From the NCBI RefSeq assembly GCF_002865645.1, contig NW_020194559.1:806001-870000 (forward strand): a stretch of 64,000 nucleotides of DNA. Direction: 5' to 3'. A program made the position numbers and the translations under genes. The notes under the pieces are model-generated. The model was not told where the DNA came from, did not search any database, and saw nothing but the letters and a program-made list of their open reading frames with translations. The stretch is from Hyaloscypha bicolor E (taxonomy: Eukaryota > Ascomycota > Leotiomycetes > Helotiales > Hyaloscyphaceae). Shown piece after piece: positions 47,101-60,253 of this stretch; the stretch's first letter is position 1; each line of letters starts with the position of its first letter.

Positions 47101-47471
47101 GATGGTACGATAATTGATGGAAAAGAAATTAATTGAACCTATGCCAAATTGATATGACCAAGACAGGGTAGTAACAATGCGCCACGGGAAACCTAGATGG
47201 AAAAGGCTGATAATATGGGCAAGGCAGAAGATGGACTAGCACCAGCAACTTGCTGCATCGATGACAGTGAAAGATTTACACCACGATGTTCACACAGAGA
47301 TATCAGATGGTAGTCACAATGATATGCATGCATGGGACTCGAGAAGTTCAGAAGATCGTTGCCATTCTTCGCGCCAAAGCAAAGCTATCTATCCTCTCCA
47401 TCCACCGCTCCACCATCTCGCACCCTCGCATATCTTGACATCTCGGGACCGGGAAATGGGTTGTTGGTCGT
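44144..47471. other. Gene-poor interval with possible degraded coding DNA
   Basis: No intact gene can be supported. On the minus strand a helical, charged stretch at about 45900-46240 (YEEMLRQGIPNGLRIFRKHS, then TIEELRDIASEKRANWTLEE) looks coding but needs a frame change near 46110 to be continuous. A second minus-strand stretch at about 46550-47082 begins MSPALRKSDSRHPNVVSPSP and may be spliced, but no domain is visible. These may be remnants of one or two genes. Confidence 0.4.
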
Positions 47472-49380
47472 TTATTTCTTGGTAGCCTTGACAGCGGCCT
47501 TGGTGACCTTGCCTTGCTTCTCAGATTTCTCAACGGATTTGATGACCTAAAGGACACAGATTAGCATCGATTCAAAAGGAAGAGATCGGAGGAATGCCTA
47601 CCCCGACAGCGACAGTTTGTCTCATATCACGGACAGCCTGAGAATTAAAGTCAGCAACGGCCAATGGAGTCCAAGGACAGAAGAACTTACGAAACGTCCG
47701 AGAGGAGGATAGTCGGTGAAGGCCTCAACACACATGGGCTTGGATGGAACCATCTTGACAATGGCAGCATCACCAGACTTGATGAACTTGGGGGAGTTCT
47801 CAATGGACTTTCCGGTACGACGATCAATCTTCTCCAAGATCTCAGAGAACTTGCAGGCAATGTGGGCAGTGTGGCAATCCAAGACTGGAGCGTAACCAGC
47901 ACCGACTTGACCAGGGTGGTTAAGAACGATGACCTGGGCGTTGAAGGACTCAGCAGCCTTGGGAGGATCGTTCTTGGAGTCACCAGCGACGTTACCACGA
48001 CGGATTTCCTTGACGGAGACGTTCTTGACGTTGAAGCCAACATTGTCACCGGGGAGACCCTCAACAAGTTGCTCGTGGTGCATCTCAACGGACTTGACTT
48101 CGGTGGTGACACCAGCGGGGGCGAAGGTGACGACCATGCCGGCCTTGATAATACCAGTCTCAACACGACCGACGGGAACCGTGCCAATACCGCCAATCTT
48201 GTAGACATCCTGAAGAGGAAGCCGAAGAGGCTTGTCGGTAGGACGGGAAGGAGGGTCGATGGCATCGATGGCCTCAAGGAGGGTCTTGCCGGTGGACTTG
48301 CCAGCCTTGGTCTCCTTCTCCCAACCCTTGTACCACGGGCAGTTAGAGGAGTTGTCGATCATGTTGTCACCATTGAAGCCAGAGATGGGGACGAAAGCGA
48401 CAGCTTTGGGGTTGTATCCGACCTTCTTGATGAAGTTGGAAGTCTCCTTGATGATCTCTTGGAAACGAGCCTCGGACCACTTGGTGGTGTCCATCTTGTT
48501 GATGGCGACGATGAGTTGCTTGACACCGAGAGTGTAGGCGAGGAGAGCGTGCTCACGGGTCTGGCCATCCTTGGAGATACCAGCCTCGAACTCACCAGTG
48601 CCGGCAGCGATGATGAGAATAGCACAATCGGCCTGGGAGGTGCCAGTGATCATGTTCTTGATGAAATCACGGTGGCCGGGGGCGTCTGCAGATAATCAGC
48701 AGCTGCAGATGATTCATCGAGTGCAACGGTGCCACTTACCAATGACGGTGACATAGTACTTGGGGGTCTCGAACTTCCAGAGAGCGATATCGATGGTGAT
48801 ACCACGCTCACGCTCAGCCTTTAGCTTGTCAAGAACCCACGCATACTTGAAAGAACCCTTGCCCAACTCGGCGGCTTCCTTTAGAGCGAGTCAGCAGCTG
48901 TAAAAGAGAAATTGATGCCGCGTAGAAATGAGATGGATTTTGGGCAGCAAACAACGCTGGTTGCCGCGCTAAAAATGTCCGGTCGCAAAAAATTGTTGAT
49001 TGTGGGAAGCGACCTTGCCCCACCGAGGGGCAAAATCGCGATAAGGCAGGAAATGTGTGCAAAGGCGACGGCGAGGTGGAATTCTTACCTTCTCGAACTT
49101 CTCGATAGTACGCTTGTCGATACCGCCGCACTTGTAGATCAAATGACCTGTTATGTATGTGAGCGCGATGCTCGAGTCGTAGATCGAGGGCTGAGGGAGG
49201 CTTACCGGTGGTGGTGGACTTGCCAGAATCGACGTGGCCGATGACGACCACGTTGATGTGCATCTTTTCCTTACTGCAGCGCAAAGAGGGGTCAGCCAGG
49301 AGTCCATTAAGATCGATCTCGACGTCGCCATGATGCTGTCACAGCAGTGTTGATGGCAGAGGGCGGTTGACTCACCCCAT
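47472..49380 (-). CDS. tef1: Translation elongation factor 1-alpha
   Basis: Seven exons (49380-49376, 49273-49206, 49147-49089, 48878-48740, 48685-47691, 47637-47602, 47546-47472) join to 458 residues. The GTPase delivers aminoacyl-tRNA to the ribosome A site. All nucleotide-binding motifs are present: GHVDSGKST (P-loop), DAPGH (switch II) and NKMD (guanine specificity). Domain 2 and 3 sequences ([25 protein letters not shown]) match eukaryotic EF1A, and the Lys-rich C-terminus (AAVKATKK) is standard. The first exon is only ATG plus two bases, a typical fungal tef1 feature, and is followed by a 102-bp intron. Introns cluster at the 5' end. The main exon is C-rich at third positions, consistent with strong expression. 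The long antisense open frame across the main exon is a codon-bias shadow. Confidence 0.97.
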
Positions 49381-51143
49381 CTTGACGGTATTGTAATTTT
49401 GTCGGTTTGTGTGTGGTTTTGTGTTTTCTTCGGAAAGAAGTTGAATCTGGGGGAAACAGCGTCAGCGATGATGATTCTGATGGTGGATTTGACGGTTGAG
49501 GCCTACTGCACAGAGTGATTGCTTGAATCAAGGTATGTGCGACAAGGAGGAAAAGAAGAGTTGGATGAATGGAGGGGCAGAAGAAGTTTTGTAACGGAGC
49601 CTGCGCCCGCTCCTCGTTAGCGCCGACTTAGATTTTTCGCAAGCGAGCCAATCAGAGGGCGCTAGGGTTGGATGCAGTTTTGCCCCGCTACGAGTCCATG
49701 ACATCGCCTCCTCAAACCTCAATCTCCATCTCTATCTCCATCTCTATCAAAGTAAGGCTGAAGCCCGTCAATCATTTGCGACGCCGAACAGTCACTCTTA
49801 CGGGCATATTTTGACTCGTCATTCCTGAGGCAATAACAAAGCAGCGCGTTGTGAGGGGGAAAATTCGCTTCAGCCTTAGGCACACGTTTCGCTTAATTAT
49901 GGCGCTAAGGAGTATTTAGCCTCGCTCCCAAGCTTCTACGAGCTTCACGCTTCTCTTCTAGAAATAATTACAATTCTAGAAATCTCCTCTGTTCCTATGT
50001 AACGTGAATTACACCTGGTAATTCGTCAACCTGGTACTTGGTTCACTTCTGCCTATTTCATCTGAGGATCTTCAGCGTCCGAGCACTCGGGTGGTGCAGC
50101 GGCAACGGCACGTGAAAGGCGGGGCTGCAAAGCGCCAGAAGCACCTCCTGCGAGACATTGCCCATGCGTGCAGCAAGTCCCGGTACCACTCTCCATGCTT
50201 TTGATGCTGGAAGAGTACTGGCGATTTAGCCCTTTAGGTTTTGAGGTCTCAGTTTTACATCAAATTTTATCTCATTTGGTATACCGGTATCTCGAGTCCT
50301 GCAGCCCTGCAGCATTGCAGCGTAAACTCCGACTCAATACCCCGTCGTGGGTAACCTTCGACGCTGTGCAAGGCCAAGAGAATCCGTCTCCTTCATATCA
50401 CACAGTCCTTCACCTTCTTTCGCTTTCGATCTATCAATGACTGCAAGAGCCGCAAATCTTCGCCGCCACGCCCTCGCCGCTCGAGTCATCCGGCCAGCGT
50501 CGGCTCGATCGGTATTCTCACCGTCTTGGATCCTGAGCCTCTTTGATTCACTTCGCCGTGCCCAATTCGGCACGCTATTAGTATTCTGCAAAGATTGCTC
50601 TCACGAGGGTGATTAGGGACAGAACAAGGTACCTCTGACTTATTTATTGCATAAAGCAACGGCCTTCAAGGCTCAGAGACTGGATCTTACCTCGCAACGA
50701 CAATCAACTTCACACCCCAAAATCTTACAGAGTATTGTTAACCATCGTGAATTGTACCGCCGATTCTCCCTTACCCCAACAGTCTAACCTTCGCATTCTT
50801 AATTAAAGAGTTGTCGAGTACCAAGGTGCTGTCAACTAAGGCGCCACTGTTAAATTGTTCATTTCGATGCTCGTCAAGGTTTGTGTGGAATCACCGAGCA
50901 GTCGACATGTGGCTATGGCTGTTCGAAAGCTGGACATTCCTGAAATAGTTAGCTGGAAAGACATTTGCAGAACCTTGTAGCTTGAGAAATTTCGATTAAT
51001 TTGGAATGCGTGCAGACAACCCTCTAGATTTCCCTATATCGTGGACTTTTCTTTGCCGCGTTGAGATCTTTGCACTGAAAAAACTTCAAAGTATTATTAC
51101 TATACTAAATATCTCATTGCACACAATACACTCATTCAAGTCT
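49381..51143. other. tef1 promoter and gap before the polyketide synthase 3' end
   Basis: About 49381-49740 holds the tef1 leader and promoter, with CT-rich stretches and a repeated tctccatctctat near 49725-49750. The region 49750-51143 has no motif-bearing frame; an 89-codon plus-strand frame at 50347-50616 looks accidental. It separates the housekeeping gene from the polyketide synthase. Confidence 0.5.
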
Positions 51144-54100
51144 TCACTTCAATTCCGCCAGAATCATTGTTCTCGCCAATTTCCCAAGTTCCAGCGGGGA
51201 CGTGTTCTTCGTCAACTCCAGCACCGAGATCTGCGTGCCCGTACTCTGCCTCCACCAATTCTGCAACTCAATAGCCAGCAACGAATCGATCGCCAAATCC
51301 GCCATGCTGGAAGACTCGTCCAGCCCCTCGTCATCATCGTTCTCATCGTCATCAAAGAACAACAGGCTTTTCGCCGCCTGAAGGATCTGCGTTGCGAGGA
51401 AAGCGTCGGCAGCCATTGCGTCCTCTTCCAAAGACTGAGGGTTCGCTCGCGCGTTTTCCATAAATTTCTGCATCTTAGTGCTTTCCTTCCCCGATGCCGA
51501 ATCCTGCCCCGCATCTGGAGTAGCACCGCTGTTCTGATTCCTGTTATAAATGCGTGCTAATCCCTGGCCACGGGCATCGAAGGGACGTTCAATGCGGCCA
51601 GTAACGAACTGAGCGCGATTGATGAAACCGGATGTCAGAGACGGTGCTCTCTCCAGCGGCAAATGAGACGATTGGAGGGCCAGATGCAAGGACTCTAGAA
51701 AATCGTTTTCGTCAAGCATTGCGCCTCCGCGTCGATGTTCGTCCAGTAGCTTGGGACGTTCGGCCAGGTAGCCGATATCTCCCACGGGTCCGAGGTCCAT
51801 TATCACTGCCGGAAGATTAAGTTGTTGTCGGTATACTACGAAAGCATCAAGAAATGTATTTGCGGCCGCATAGTTGGCTTGGCCGTGCCTACCGCTGATT
51901 CCGTTCGCGGAACCGAGGAGAAGGAAGAAATCAAGTGGCTCTTTTTCAAGGGCGCGGTGAAGGTTCCATGCTCCAAGAACTTTGGGGGATACGGAAACTG
52001 TCCAGTCTGCATGAGACATCTCTAGCAGCCCTCGATCCTATGAGAATATATAGTTAGCGAGACCTATGCCAAGTGCCGAGAAAGAGAACTGCATACCCTA
52101 ACCACCACTGGTAAATGCAGTACGCCGGCTATCGGCTTCGCGGAGTTTGCAACGATATTTTCGACGGTAGTGAGATTCTCGACACTCCCAGTGACGATCT
52201 GGCAACTACATCCCAATGCATCGAGTTCACGAAGGAAACTAGTATTGGCGGCAGCATGCTTGGAGGCCGATGGAGAAAGGAATATGATATGGCAAGCTCC
52301 TCTTTCCACAAGATACATGGCAGCTGATCTACCAAGGCCTCCAAGACCGCCAACCAGTAGGTACGCACGATCAGCTCTAAAGCTTAACTCTTCTGGAGCA
52401 GCGAAGTCTGCCGGAAATGTTGCCGAATCTTGTGGAAACTGTATGTACGCAGCTCCAACACGTCGGCTGCCGGAAAGGTGATTAAACGCTTCTTTGATTT
52501 CATTTGGATGAAATTTGGCAAGAGGAGAGGCAAGGTGTATCGACCCATCGTTGTAGAGATCTAACACAGTCTGTAAAAGTCTGCAAAAGATTCCAAGAAT
52601 TATCAGTAAAATGGTAATATCAAACGTGTAACAAGCCTAAGGAAAGATGTGGGCAAATGATGTTTCACTGACCTCTGAGCTATTGAGGGCTTTTGCTGAA
52701 GCAAAGTCACCATGTCGAAACTGTAGAGGCTTCGGTTTCCACCAAGCAGGCAACGACCTGGCTTTCTATGGCTGGTGGAGTCCCGCTGGCTAAGATCAAG
52801 CATGCTTCCACCCTCGGCAATGCATTTCCAGCTTTCATAAAAGAGGTCATGGGACAAAATATTCACAACAACATCTACTCCTCGCGCATTTGTGCTCTGC
52901 AGAATGTCATGAACAAAAGAATCGTCACTGGAAGAGAAAATATGAGACCGTGGGATTCCATTCTTTGTCTCTAGAAGGACTTTTTGCTCTTCTGTGGCTG
53001 CAGTCGCAAAGATCTAGGTGACCCAGTTAGCGTTTGCAGTCTGGAAAATCAGAGAAAATTTCCTACCTTGGCTCCAACCATGCGTGCAATCTGAATAGCA
53101 GCAACACCCTCGGCGCTGGCAGCCGAATGTATCAAAACACTCTCACCCTGCGTCAAATTACAAAACTCTACAAGTCCACGAATCATGGTTGCGTGAGCCG
53201 TTGACAGTGTCACTGCCTCGTTGAAAGGAAGAGCGTCCGGTAGCTTGATGCAATATCTCGCATCAATCCGGACATGGGTTGCGAGAGAGCCAGAAGACCA
53301 GCACAGCACACGATCTCCAATTTGGAAATTGGGTTTCGCGTTGGCACCCATGCGACATATCACTCCCGCACACTCTAAGCCCAGATTCCTGTTGCTTTGC
53401 GCAGTGCCCCTAGCCAGGGCGTAGTCCTAAAGTATCAATTAGCGAAAGATGAAATGTACTTTGTAGAGCGGCAAGGAGTTACCCGGGAATTCAGTGACGC
53501 CGTGCTCACTTGTATCTCAACCTCGTCGTCTCGCAGGACTGGTGCTCGTGATTGCAGCCCCCACTGAAGACTGTTAAGTAGCCCGGGGCTCCTGATGAAC
53601 AGTCTTTTGGCCGCTGGCGTGGAATCCATGTTCCCGCGGAGCAAGCCATCAACATCGCTTGTAATGAATCGTGGTATACAAACGTTTCCATTTGCGAGAG
53701 CAAACTCACAATCCATGGTAGCATACGAAAAACTGGCTTTAGCCTGAAGCTTTCGAAAGACTTGTACAATGGAGTAGCATTGTGACGGACCAGGAACAAT
53801 AGTATCAAGCTCTAGAGTGGCAAATACAGAGCCTAACTCCAGTCGAAGTGTCCTCGCCATCCCTAATACCATTGCATGGTAAGGGTTTTGCGTGGAAATC
53901 TGTGCAGGTCCTGTAACCCATAGGATCTTGTTTCCGCGGTTATAGCATTGTTCAATGAGATGGATTAGGTCCTTGAAACGAGCCTCAGAAAGGTCTTTGA
54001 AGAATGGCCCAGAATCGTTGATTTCAAGAAGTGACACAATGTCCGTTGAAGTTGAAGGTAGATCCGAAAGAGAACATAGCGACACTTCGTTGCCATCTGA

Positions 54101-57100
54101 TTCAAATGTGGATCTAATAGTTTGTATGTGTTCATTCACAACACTCGGATCGGATAAGAGCAAGCTCAGCGGCGTGCGGGCGATGGGTTTAGATTCAGAC
54201 GCCCTAGCAACCATCATGGCGTTGAGCTGACATGGTGACGGCTGGTCCGTGATGGAAGCTTCAACTCCATCAAAACCGGCTTTGCGGAGAGCAGTATCCC
54301 ATTGTGCAGGTTTGATGTATGGCTCGTTTGGGCGACCATCAGATTCTCCTAGCCACCAACCCGGAAGAAGGCCCTTTGAAAGTTAGCACTCTCGTACAAC
54401 GAACCGACGGAATTCACGTACGAAGATGAAATTGATAAATTTGCATTCTGTAACATATGTCAGTAATTGAATGTACAAATTTCCACCCAACGATATACTC
54501 ACCCGGGGTCACTTCTAGCAACAGAAGACGTCCACCTGGTCGAAGAAGAGATCGACAATTACTCAACGTCTCGTGTAAGTTCGGAGTTGCATGAAGGACC
54601 TGCCCAAAATTAATTTTCTAATTCTGTTGAAAGGCGAGTTAGGCAATTGCACTCACGTTAGAAGCAATCACAAGGTCATAGCTATGCTGTTGGATCCCTT
54701 GGGTCGCCGTGTCCTGGGTAATATCTAATTCAACATACTTCAAATTTGAGTATTCCTGGAATCGATGCTGGGCAGCTTTGAAGAAGCCAGACGAGATATC
54801 AGTGTATGTATAGGTTTCGAACATGCTTCCAAATCCAGGTTTATTCAGAGCAGACAAGATTGACGACGTGAATCCTCCGGTGCCTGCTCCTATTTCGAGA
54901 ATGCGCATGTCTGGGTTATTGTGGCCAAGGAGCTGCAAGAATTGTTCATGGTCAATCATATTCATGAAAGTGTAGCAGCGGGCGAGGAGATTGTCAGCCA
55001 CCAGCACAGAAAGGGCTTCCGTCTTGCCACAGAAAATGTCTTCGACGGAATCATACATGCCAGTGACAGCAAGAGCCATGTCTTTTGCCGGTGTCTCAAG
55101 GGCTACTTCCAATAACATTTGGATATGGCCTTGTCGCTCTTTGGATGTATTCCGAAACAAGCAATCCGTTTCCGGAATAACCGTGCTTCCATGACGTTGG
55201 ATGGTTGTTACAAATTGCTCGATCCACTCTTTGAATCGTCGCAAGTGGGGCATAGAAGGCTTCACATTTTTCAATACTCTGACCGTCTCGATGGAACAGA
55301 GAATACACAGCTTCTCAACAAGCCTTATGCAACTTGTCATGTCTGTGGTACGATAGAACAACTTCTTAACATCAGTGAGATCGATGTCAGGCTTCCATTC
55401 GAGCAAGTGAAGCTGGTGTCTGGCGACGTTGTCAACTGTATCCACGGCACTGTTGTCCAGAATTTGAAATTGGATATTTTCACACTGCAGCATGACAGAG
55501 CCGTTTTTTGCCTGGATTTGTCCATTTGCTGAAATGGAGCTAGCGTTGTGAGAGGTAACCTGTGTGCGGAGTTGTAGATCCGTGTGGATTTCCTGCGCTT
55601 CAACACGTAGTTCACCAATATGATTCGGGAGAATCAACTTATTCATATTTCGTAAATGACCTCGGACTGATCCAACCATGCAGCACTGCAACAACTGGTC
55701 GATGGCTATCGGATGAACAGGATAGGGCGGCCCCTCGGGCAGCAGGTCATCATAGACTTCGGCTATGGCCACAGGGCTTCCGACAGCGCAACGAATATTC
55801 CGAAGCGCTTGAAATGAAGACCCGTATTCCAGTCCCGCTGCTTTGGCGACGCGATACCAGTCTGCACTTTCAACTTGTCTAATTGTCTCCACATCAGAAG
55901 TAAACAAGTTCCGGCTCGAGTTTTGTCCGGTATGGACCTCGCCACTGCAATGATTGTGCCATTTGTTTCCATCATAAGAAGATATGTTAAATTCATACCA
56001 AGAGGAAGACTGAAGCTTTGCCTGAGTTCCTTGAGGGCGCAACCTCGTAATGATCTCAGCCGGTTGGCCGCCCCGGAGAATCATTGCCGCCTCAATTGAT
56101 AAGTTCCGGATCGTGAACGAAGAGGATTTTGAAAGTTGCCGAATAGCCTCACCAATGGTGGCTATATATCCAGCACCGGGAAATATAAGGTCGCCCGAAA
56201 CAACGTGATCATTGATCCACGATACACGATTCACATCGAGCAGTTTTCGCCAGCTCGGTTCAAGATCGTTTCCTCCCGTAACGCGGGCGCCGAGGAGTTC
56301 ATGTTCAGGATACTCTCTTGTGCGGAACTCGCGAGAAATTCGACTTTCGTGCCAATAAGAAGTGTCATGATTCCATGGATAGGTAGGCAAATTTGACATG
56401 GTGACTCCTGGAGGATTCAACTTCGCAAGACGAGGCATCATGCCCTGACAAAACAGGTGGCCCAAAGCTGTAAGGACTGAGTTTGTGCAGTCCTCTCCTC
56501 TAGTCAAAGTGTTCATGTATTGGATCTTCTCCTCCACATCTAGGCAAATCTGGCGAAAAGGACTTGACAGCGTCGAATGTGGTCCTATTTCCAGAGCAAT
56601 ACTGCATTTGTCTTTGATCCGAAGTGCGGACTTCACGGCGGAGAGAAATAGGACTGGATTTTCCATGTTTGAGACCCAGTAAGAAGGACCTAGAGAAGCA
56701 GCGTCATAAATACAGCAACCCGTTACGCTGGAAAAGAACGGAATAGACAGCTTTCCTTGTGCTGGTTTAATGGCTATGGAAGCCATCAAGTTTTCATACA
56801 GCTTTGATACCTCTTGCATGTGATCTGTGAGGAGTTAGAGGCATTTTCCTTGTGAATTTTTGAAATGGCTTACTAGAATGATATGCTCGATTGATTTTTA
56901 ATTTTCGTGCTAGGACCCCAGGCCGCATTTGAGAGACTCGCTCCAACGATGCTTCCACATCATCAGGATTTCCGGATATTGTGACGCTAGAGCGGCTGTT
57001 TTCACAAGCCACAACAGCGGTGCCAACCAACAAGTCTTTCACACCATCTCGGCCCAATCCGATTGCAGCCATGACTCCTGGCAGCCGTAGTTCAGAAGCT

Positions 57101-59530
57101 GCAATACCCCGATAGTAAGAAATAAGGAGGGCTTCCTTCATTCCTAATGCACCAGCAGTATACGCAGCCGCAATTTCACCACTGGAATGGCCCACTACAG
57201 CGGTTGGGAGAATGTCCCACTGTCGTAATAATTTCACTAACGCAACCTGGAGCGCTGTACATATTGGCTGAGAGAACTCCACGCAATCGATATCCGAACA
57301 ATCTCGTAAGAGCTCTGAATGCGTAAGTTGGTACATGTTCTATATTTCATTCCGCGCAGAAACTAGTATCAAATTGACGTACCTTCAATTTTCCATGATG
57401 GAGGGTGGGCAGACATGCTCAGCCACAAGTCCATTTTTCGGATATCCTCTCTAAACGTGGAGAAGTCTCGGAGCAGCTCTCGCCCCATTCCTGGCCACTG
57501 TGCTCCTTGTCCTGTGAAAATGAAAAGCAGTCCTTTGAATTTGGGTATCCTGACTCCTGGGACAGCCTGGAATGTCCTCCCATCGCTAACGCAAAAAGAC
57601 CGTACATTCCAATGATTGCGTTTTACGCTTAAAGTGTATGCCAGATCGGATAGGCAAAACGATTCGCGTTCGATGAACCCTTTGTAGTTTGATGACATCT
57701 TCTGTAGTGATCTTTCGTTATGTGCTGAGAAGACAAGTAGACGTTGCTCTCCTTCTGCAGACTCAGTCGACTTGGACTCGGCTGGCAGAATGCCATTGCG
57801 ATGAGCATGAGCACCATTTAGTTTAGGAGCGTAAATGCTATTTTGTCCAGAATCAGGAGGCGCCGCATCGAGAATGACATGAGCATTGGCTCCGCCCATC
57901 CCAAATGAGTTGACGCTGACCCTTTGAACTCGGTCCACGGGCCAGGCAATAGCCTCCGTAGGGACAGTCAGATGATATTCTCTAAAAGGAACTGAACGTA
58001 CGCCAGTCAGCTAAATGGAGTTTGGGTACATCTGGCACCTGCAGAAGGCTTACTCTTTGGATTGGGCGTGTGAAACTTGATGTTTGGAGGGATGATCTGC
58101 CGCTCTAGAGCCAGAACGGCCTTGATGAGGCTGCTCAAGCCAGCAGCTGCCTCGCCATGGCCGATATTGGGTTTGACCTGGTGTTCGCGTCAGCATCGCC
58201 TGCTCTGCGTCGCGGTATCGAATGGGACAAAGTATACACTTCCAATGTAAGTGCCTCTTCCTTCTACATTCTTGCCCCCAAAGACACGTGCGATAGCTGT
58301 GAGTTCCAACGGATCCCCAGCCTTTGTGCCTGTGCTGTGACACTGTACAGAAATTAGTATAGCGTTCCGATACCGTAGGTGACTGGGGAGCCAATGAGCC
58401 GGTGCGTTCCCGAGATGTGTCTCTCGAGCCGGGCTCTTGCGAGGCTCCCATAACCTCGGACATCTAGGGGAGGAAATAAGAACATACTTCCACCAGGGGG
58501 GTTTCTTGAGGACTGCCGATGCCCGCCTTGAAGTAAGCCCTCTTGATGAGCGATGTGTGCGCTTCTGGATTGGGCGTGAAAAGTCCGCGCGTCTTTCCGT
58601 CGGCATTTACGGCAGTCCCCCGGATAACGGCTCTGACCGGATTCCGGTCCCGAATTGCATCGTCGAGGCGCTTGATGTAGACTGCGTCGACGGCCTCAGC
58701 GCGGGCATAGCCACTGGCGCTGGCATCAAAGCTTTTCGATGAGCCATCTGGCGACAGCACGCCCATGCTATCCAGCGCGATGGACATATCCGGCGACGGG
58801 ATCAGGTTCGCAGCACACACCACTGCTCCCGAGCAGTCCCCGCGCTGCAGCGCTTCGCAGGCCAAGTGCAGCGCAACGAGGCCCGAGGAGCAGCCAACCT
58901 TGACCGTCATGCTGGGTCCATGCAAGTCGAATTCGTACGAGACACGATTGGCATGCACAAAGTCGTCGTACCCAGTCAAGCCATACACGCTCCAGTCCTG
59001 CACATCTTTGCCCTGCATTTGCGCCCAATCTGCCCCAAAGCTGCCAGCATAGACCCCGATGTTCCTGTCATGTGGGACCGGCTCCCCAGCGTTCTCCAGT
59101 GCCTCGTACACAACTTCCAAGAGCAAGCGTTGCTGCGGATCCAACCGCTCAACCTCAGCCTGAGACATGCTGAAAAAGCCAGCGTCGAAGCGATCGATCG
59201 TCTCATCCAGGAAATATCCATATTTGCCAGAACGATGTCCAGCACCCTCAATTTGTGAAGTATGAAATCCGTCAGCATTAAACCGCTCAGGTGGAATCTC
59301 CTTCCGGGCATCTCTTTTGTTGATTCTAGATAACGGGGGAGTTAGTAACTACTCAATGAAGGAAGTTCCAGTAGAATTCAGACATTGTCTCTGGAGAAAT
59401 CATGGCAGAGTCCAGAATAGGAAAAAAGGTCATCCCCAAAAACGTACAAAAGGTCCCAATAAGAGGCACCGTCATGGCAGCCCCCAGGCAGCCGTAATCC
59501 AATGCCAACGATGGCGATTGGGGAGTCCAT
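51144..59530 (-). CDS. Highly reducing type I iterative polyketide synthase (KS-AT-DH-cMT-ER-KR-ACP)
   Basis: Fourteen exons (59530-59448, 59325-58488, 58342-58238, 58177-58054, 57991-57383, 57314-56874, 56824-54657, 54599-54503, 54447-54422, 54373-53483, 53426-53067, 53013-52673, 52580-52097, 52037-51144) join with all phases consistent to 2486 residues. The enzyme would build a reduced, C-methylated polyketide from malonyl-CoA. Ketosynthase: [12 protein letters not shown] holds the catalytic Cys, [11 protein letters not shown] and [12 protein letters not shown] the two His. Acyltransferase: GQGAQ near 548, GHSSGE with the active Ser near 630. Dehydratase: [14 protein letters not shown] near 942. 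C-methyltransferase: [10 protein letters not shown] near 1373. Enoylreductase: about 1790-2030. Ketoreductase: [11 protein letters not shown] near 2104 and YAAAN near 2252. Carrier: [10 protein letters not shown], Ser near 2441. No thioesterase or release domain, so a partner enzyme probably frees the product. No stops or frameshifts. Confidence 0.95.
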
Positions 59531-60253
59531 GCTTAATCTTGTATTTTTTGACCTGAAGAATTCAGAAACCGTTACTCGAACGATGATGTTGGGCTGTATC
59601 AGCGGATTAGTTTTTGATATGAGGAAGTTTGGATTGCTTGTTTCTTGAATGGACTGAATACAAGTGAGTTTGCTAAATATATATATATATGTATACAAAA
59701 GTTAAAATAAATACACAAGAGCATAAAGATTGGTGGGTTTCATAGGAGAGGGATTTTATCATCTGCATAGAATATATACCACAAGAGGAATTTATACTAC
59801 ACGGCGATGTTGCGGAGGAGACCGCAGGCAACACTAGACCCCTTTACACCCCCCCTCCTCCTTGTTGCCGTACGTAAATTAACAGTATTCTTCTCGTAAT
59901 TTGAAACACGGAAACTGACACGCGGTGGCCTATTGGTAACGGAGTGGTTTTAATTCAAAGACTATTATCGATTAGTGATTCAGAATCATTTATTCCATTT
60001 CTTGCACTGCCACTGCCACTGCCAACAAAAAAAAAAGCCCCAAAGTCAAAGAACTGAGCACGGCAGTCTTGCCACCCACCAGTCCGAACACCATTTTGCA
60101 CCACTCACCTAAAGGGGTGTAGATCCTCCGAGATCCTGTTTGATCCATTGGCTGGACAGGGGATGTGGAACGGGCAGTTTCCCAGACTTCTGGGCAGTAC
60201 TAGTCGCCCTTGTACGGGGTCTCCACAGTAGTACAAGCGTTCCAGGGGCCAGC
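59531..60253. promoter_or_regulatory. Polyketide synthase promoter region
   Basis: Upstream sequence of the polyketide synthase. A (TA)n stretch near 59675-59690 and an AT-rich segment lie about 150 bp before the start codon. No divergent gene begins here. Confidence 0.4.

Noticed and set aside
47687..48277. 196-codon minus-strand open frame, Ser/Pro/Leu-rich
   Set aside because: Out-of-frame shadow of the tef1 main exon on the same strand.
47664..48695. 343-codon plus-strand open frame
   Set aside because: Lies antisense to the main tef1 exon. Its length comes from the strong codon bias of tef1, and its Leu/Val/Asp-rich product has no motif.
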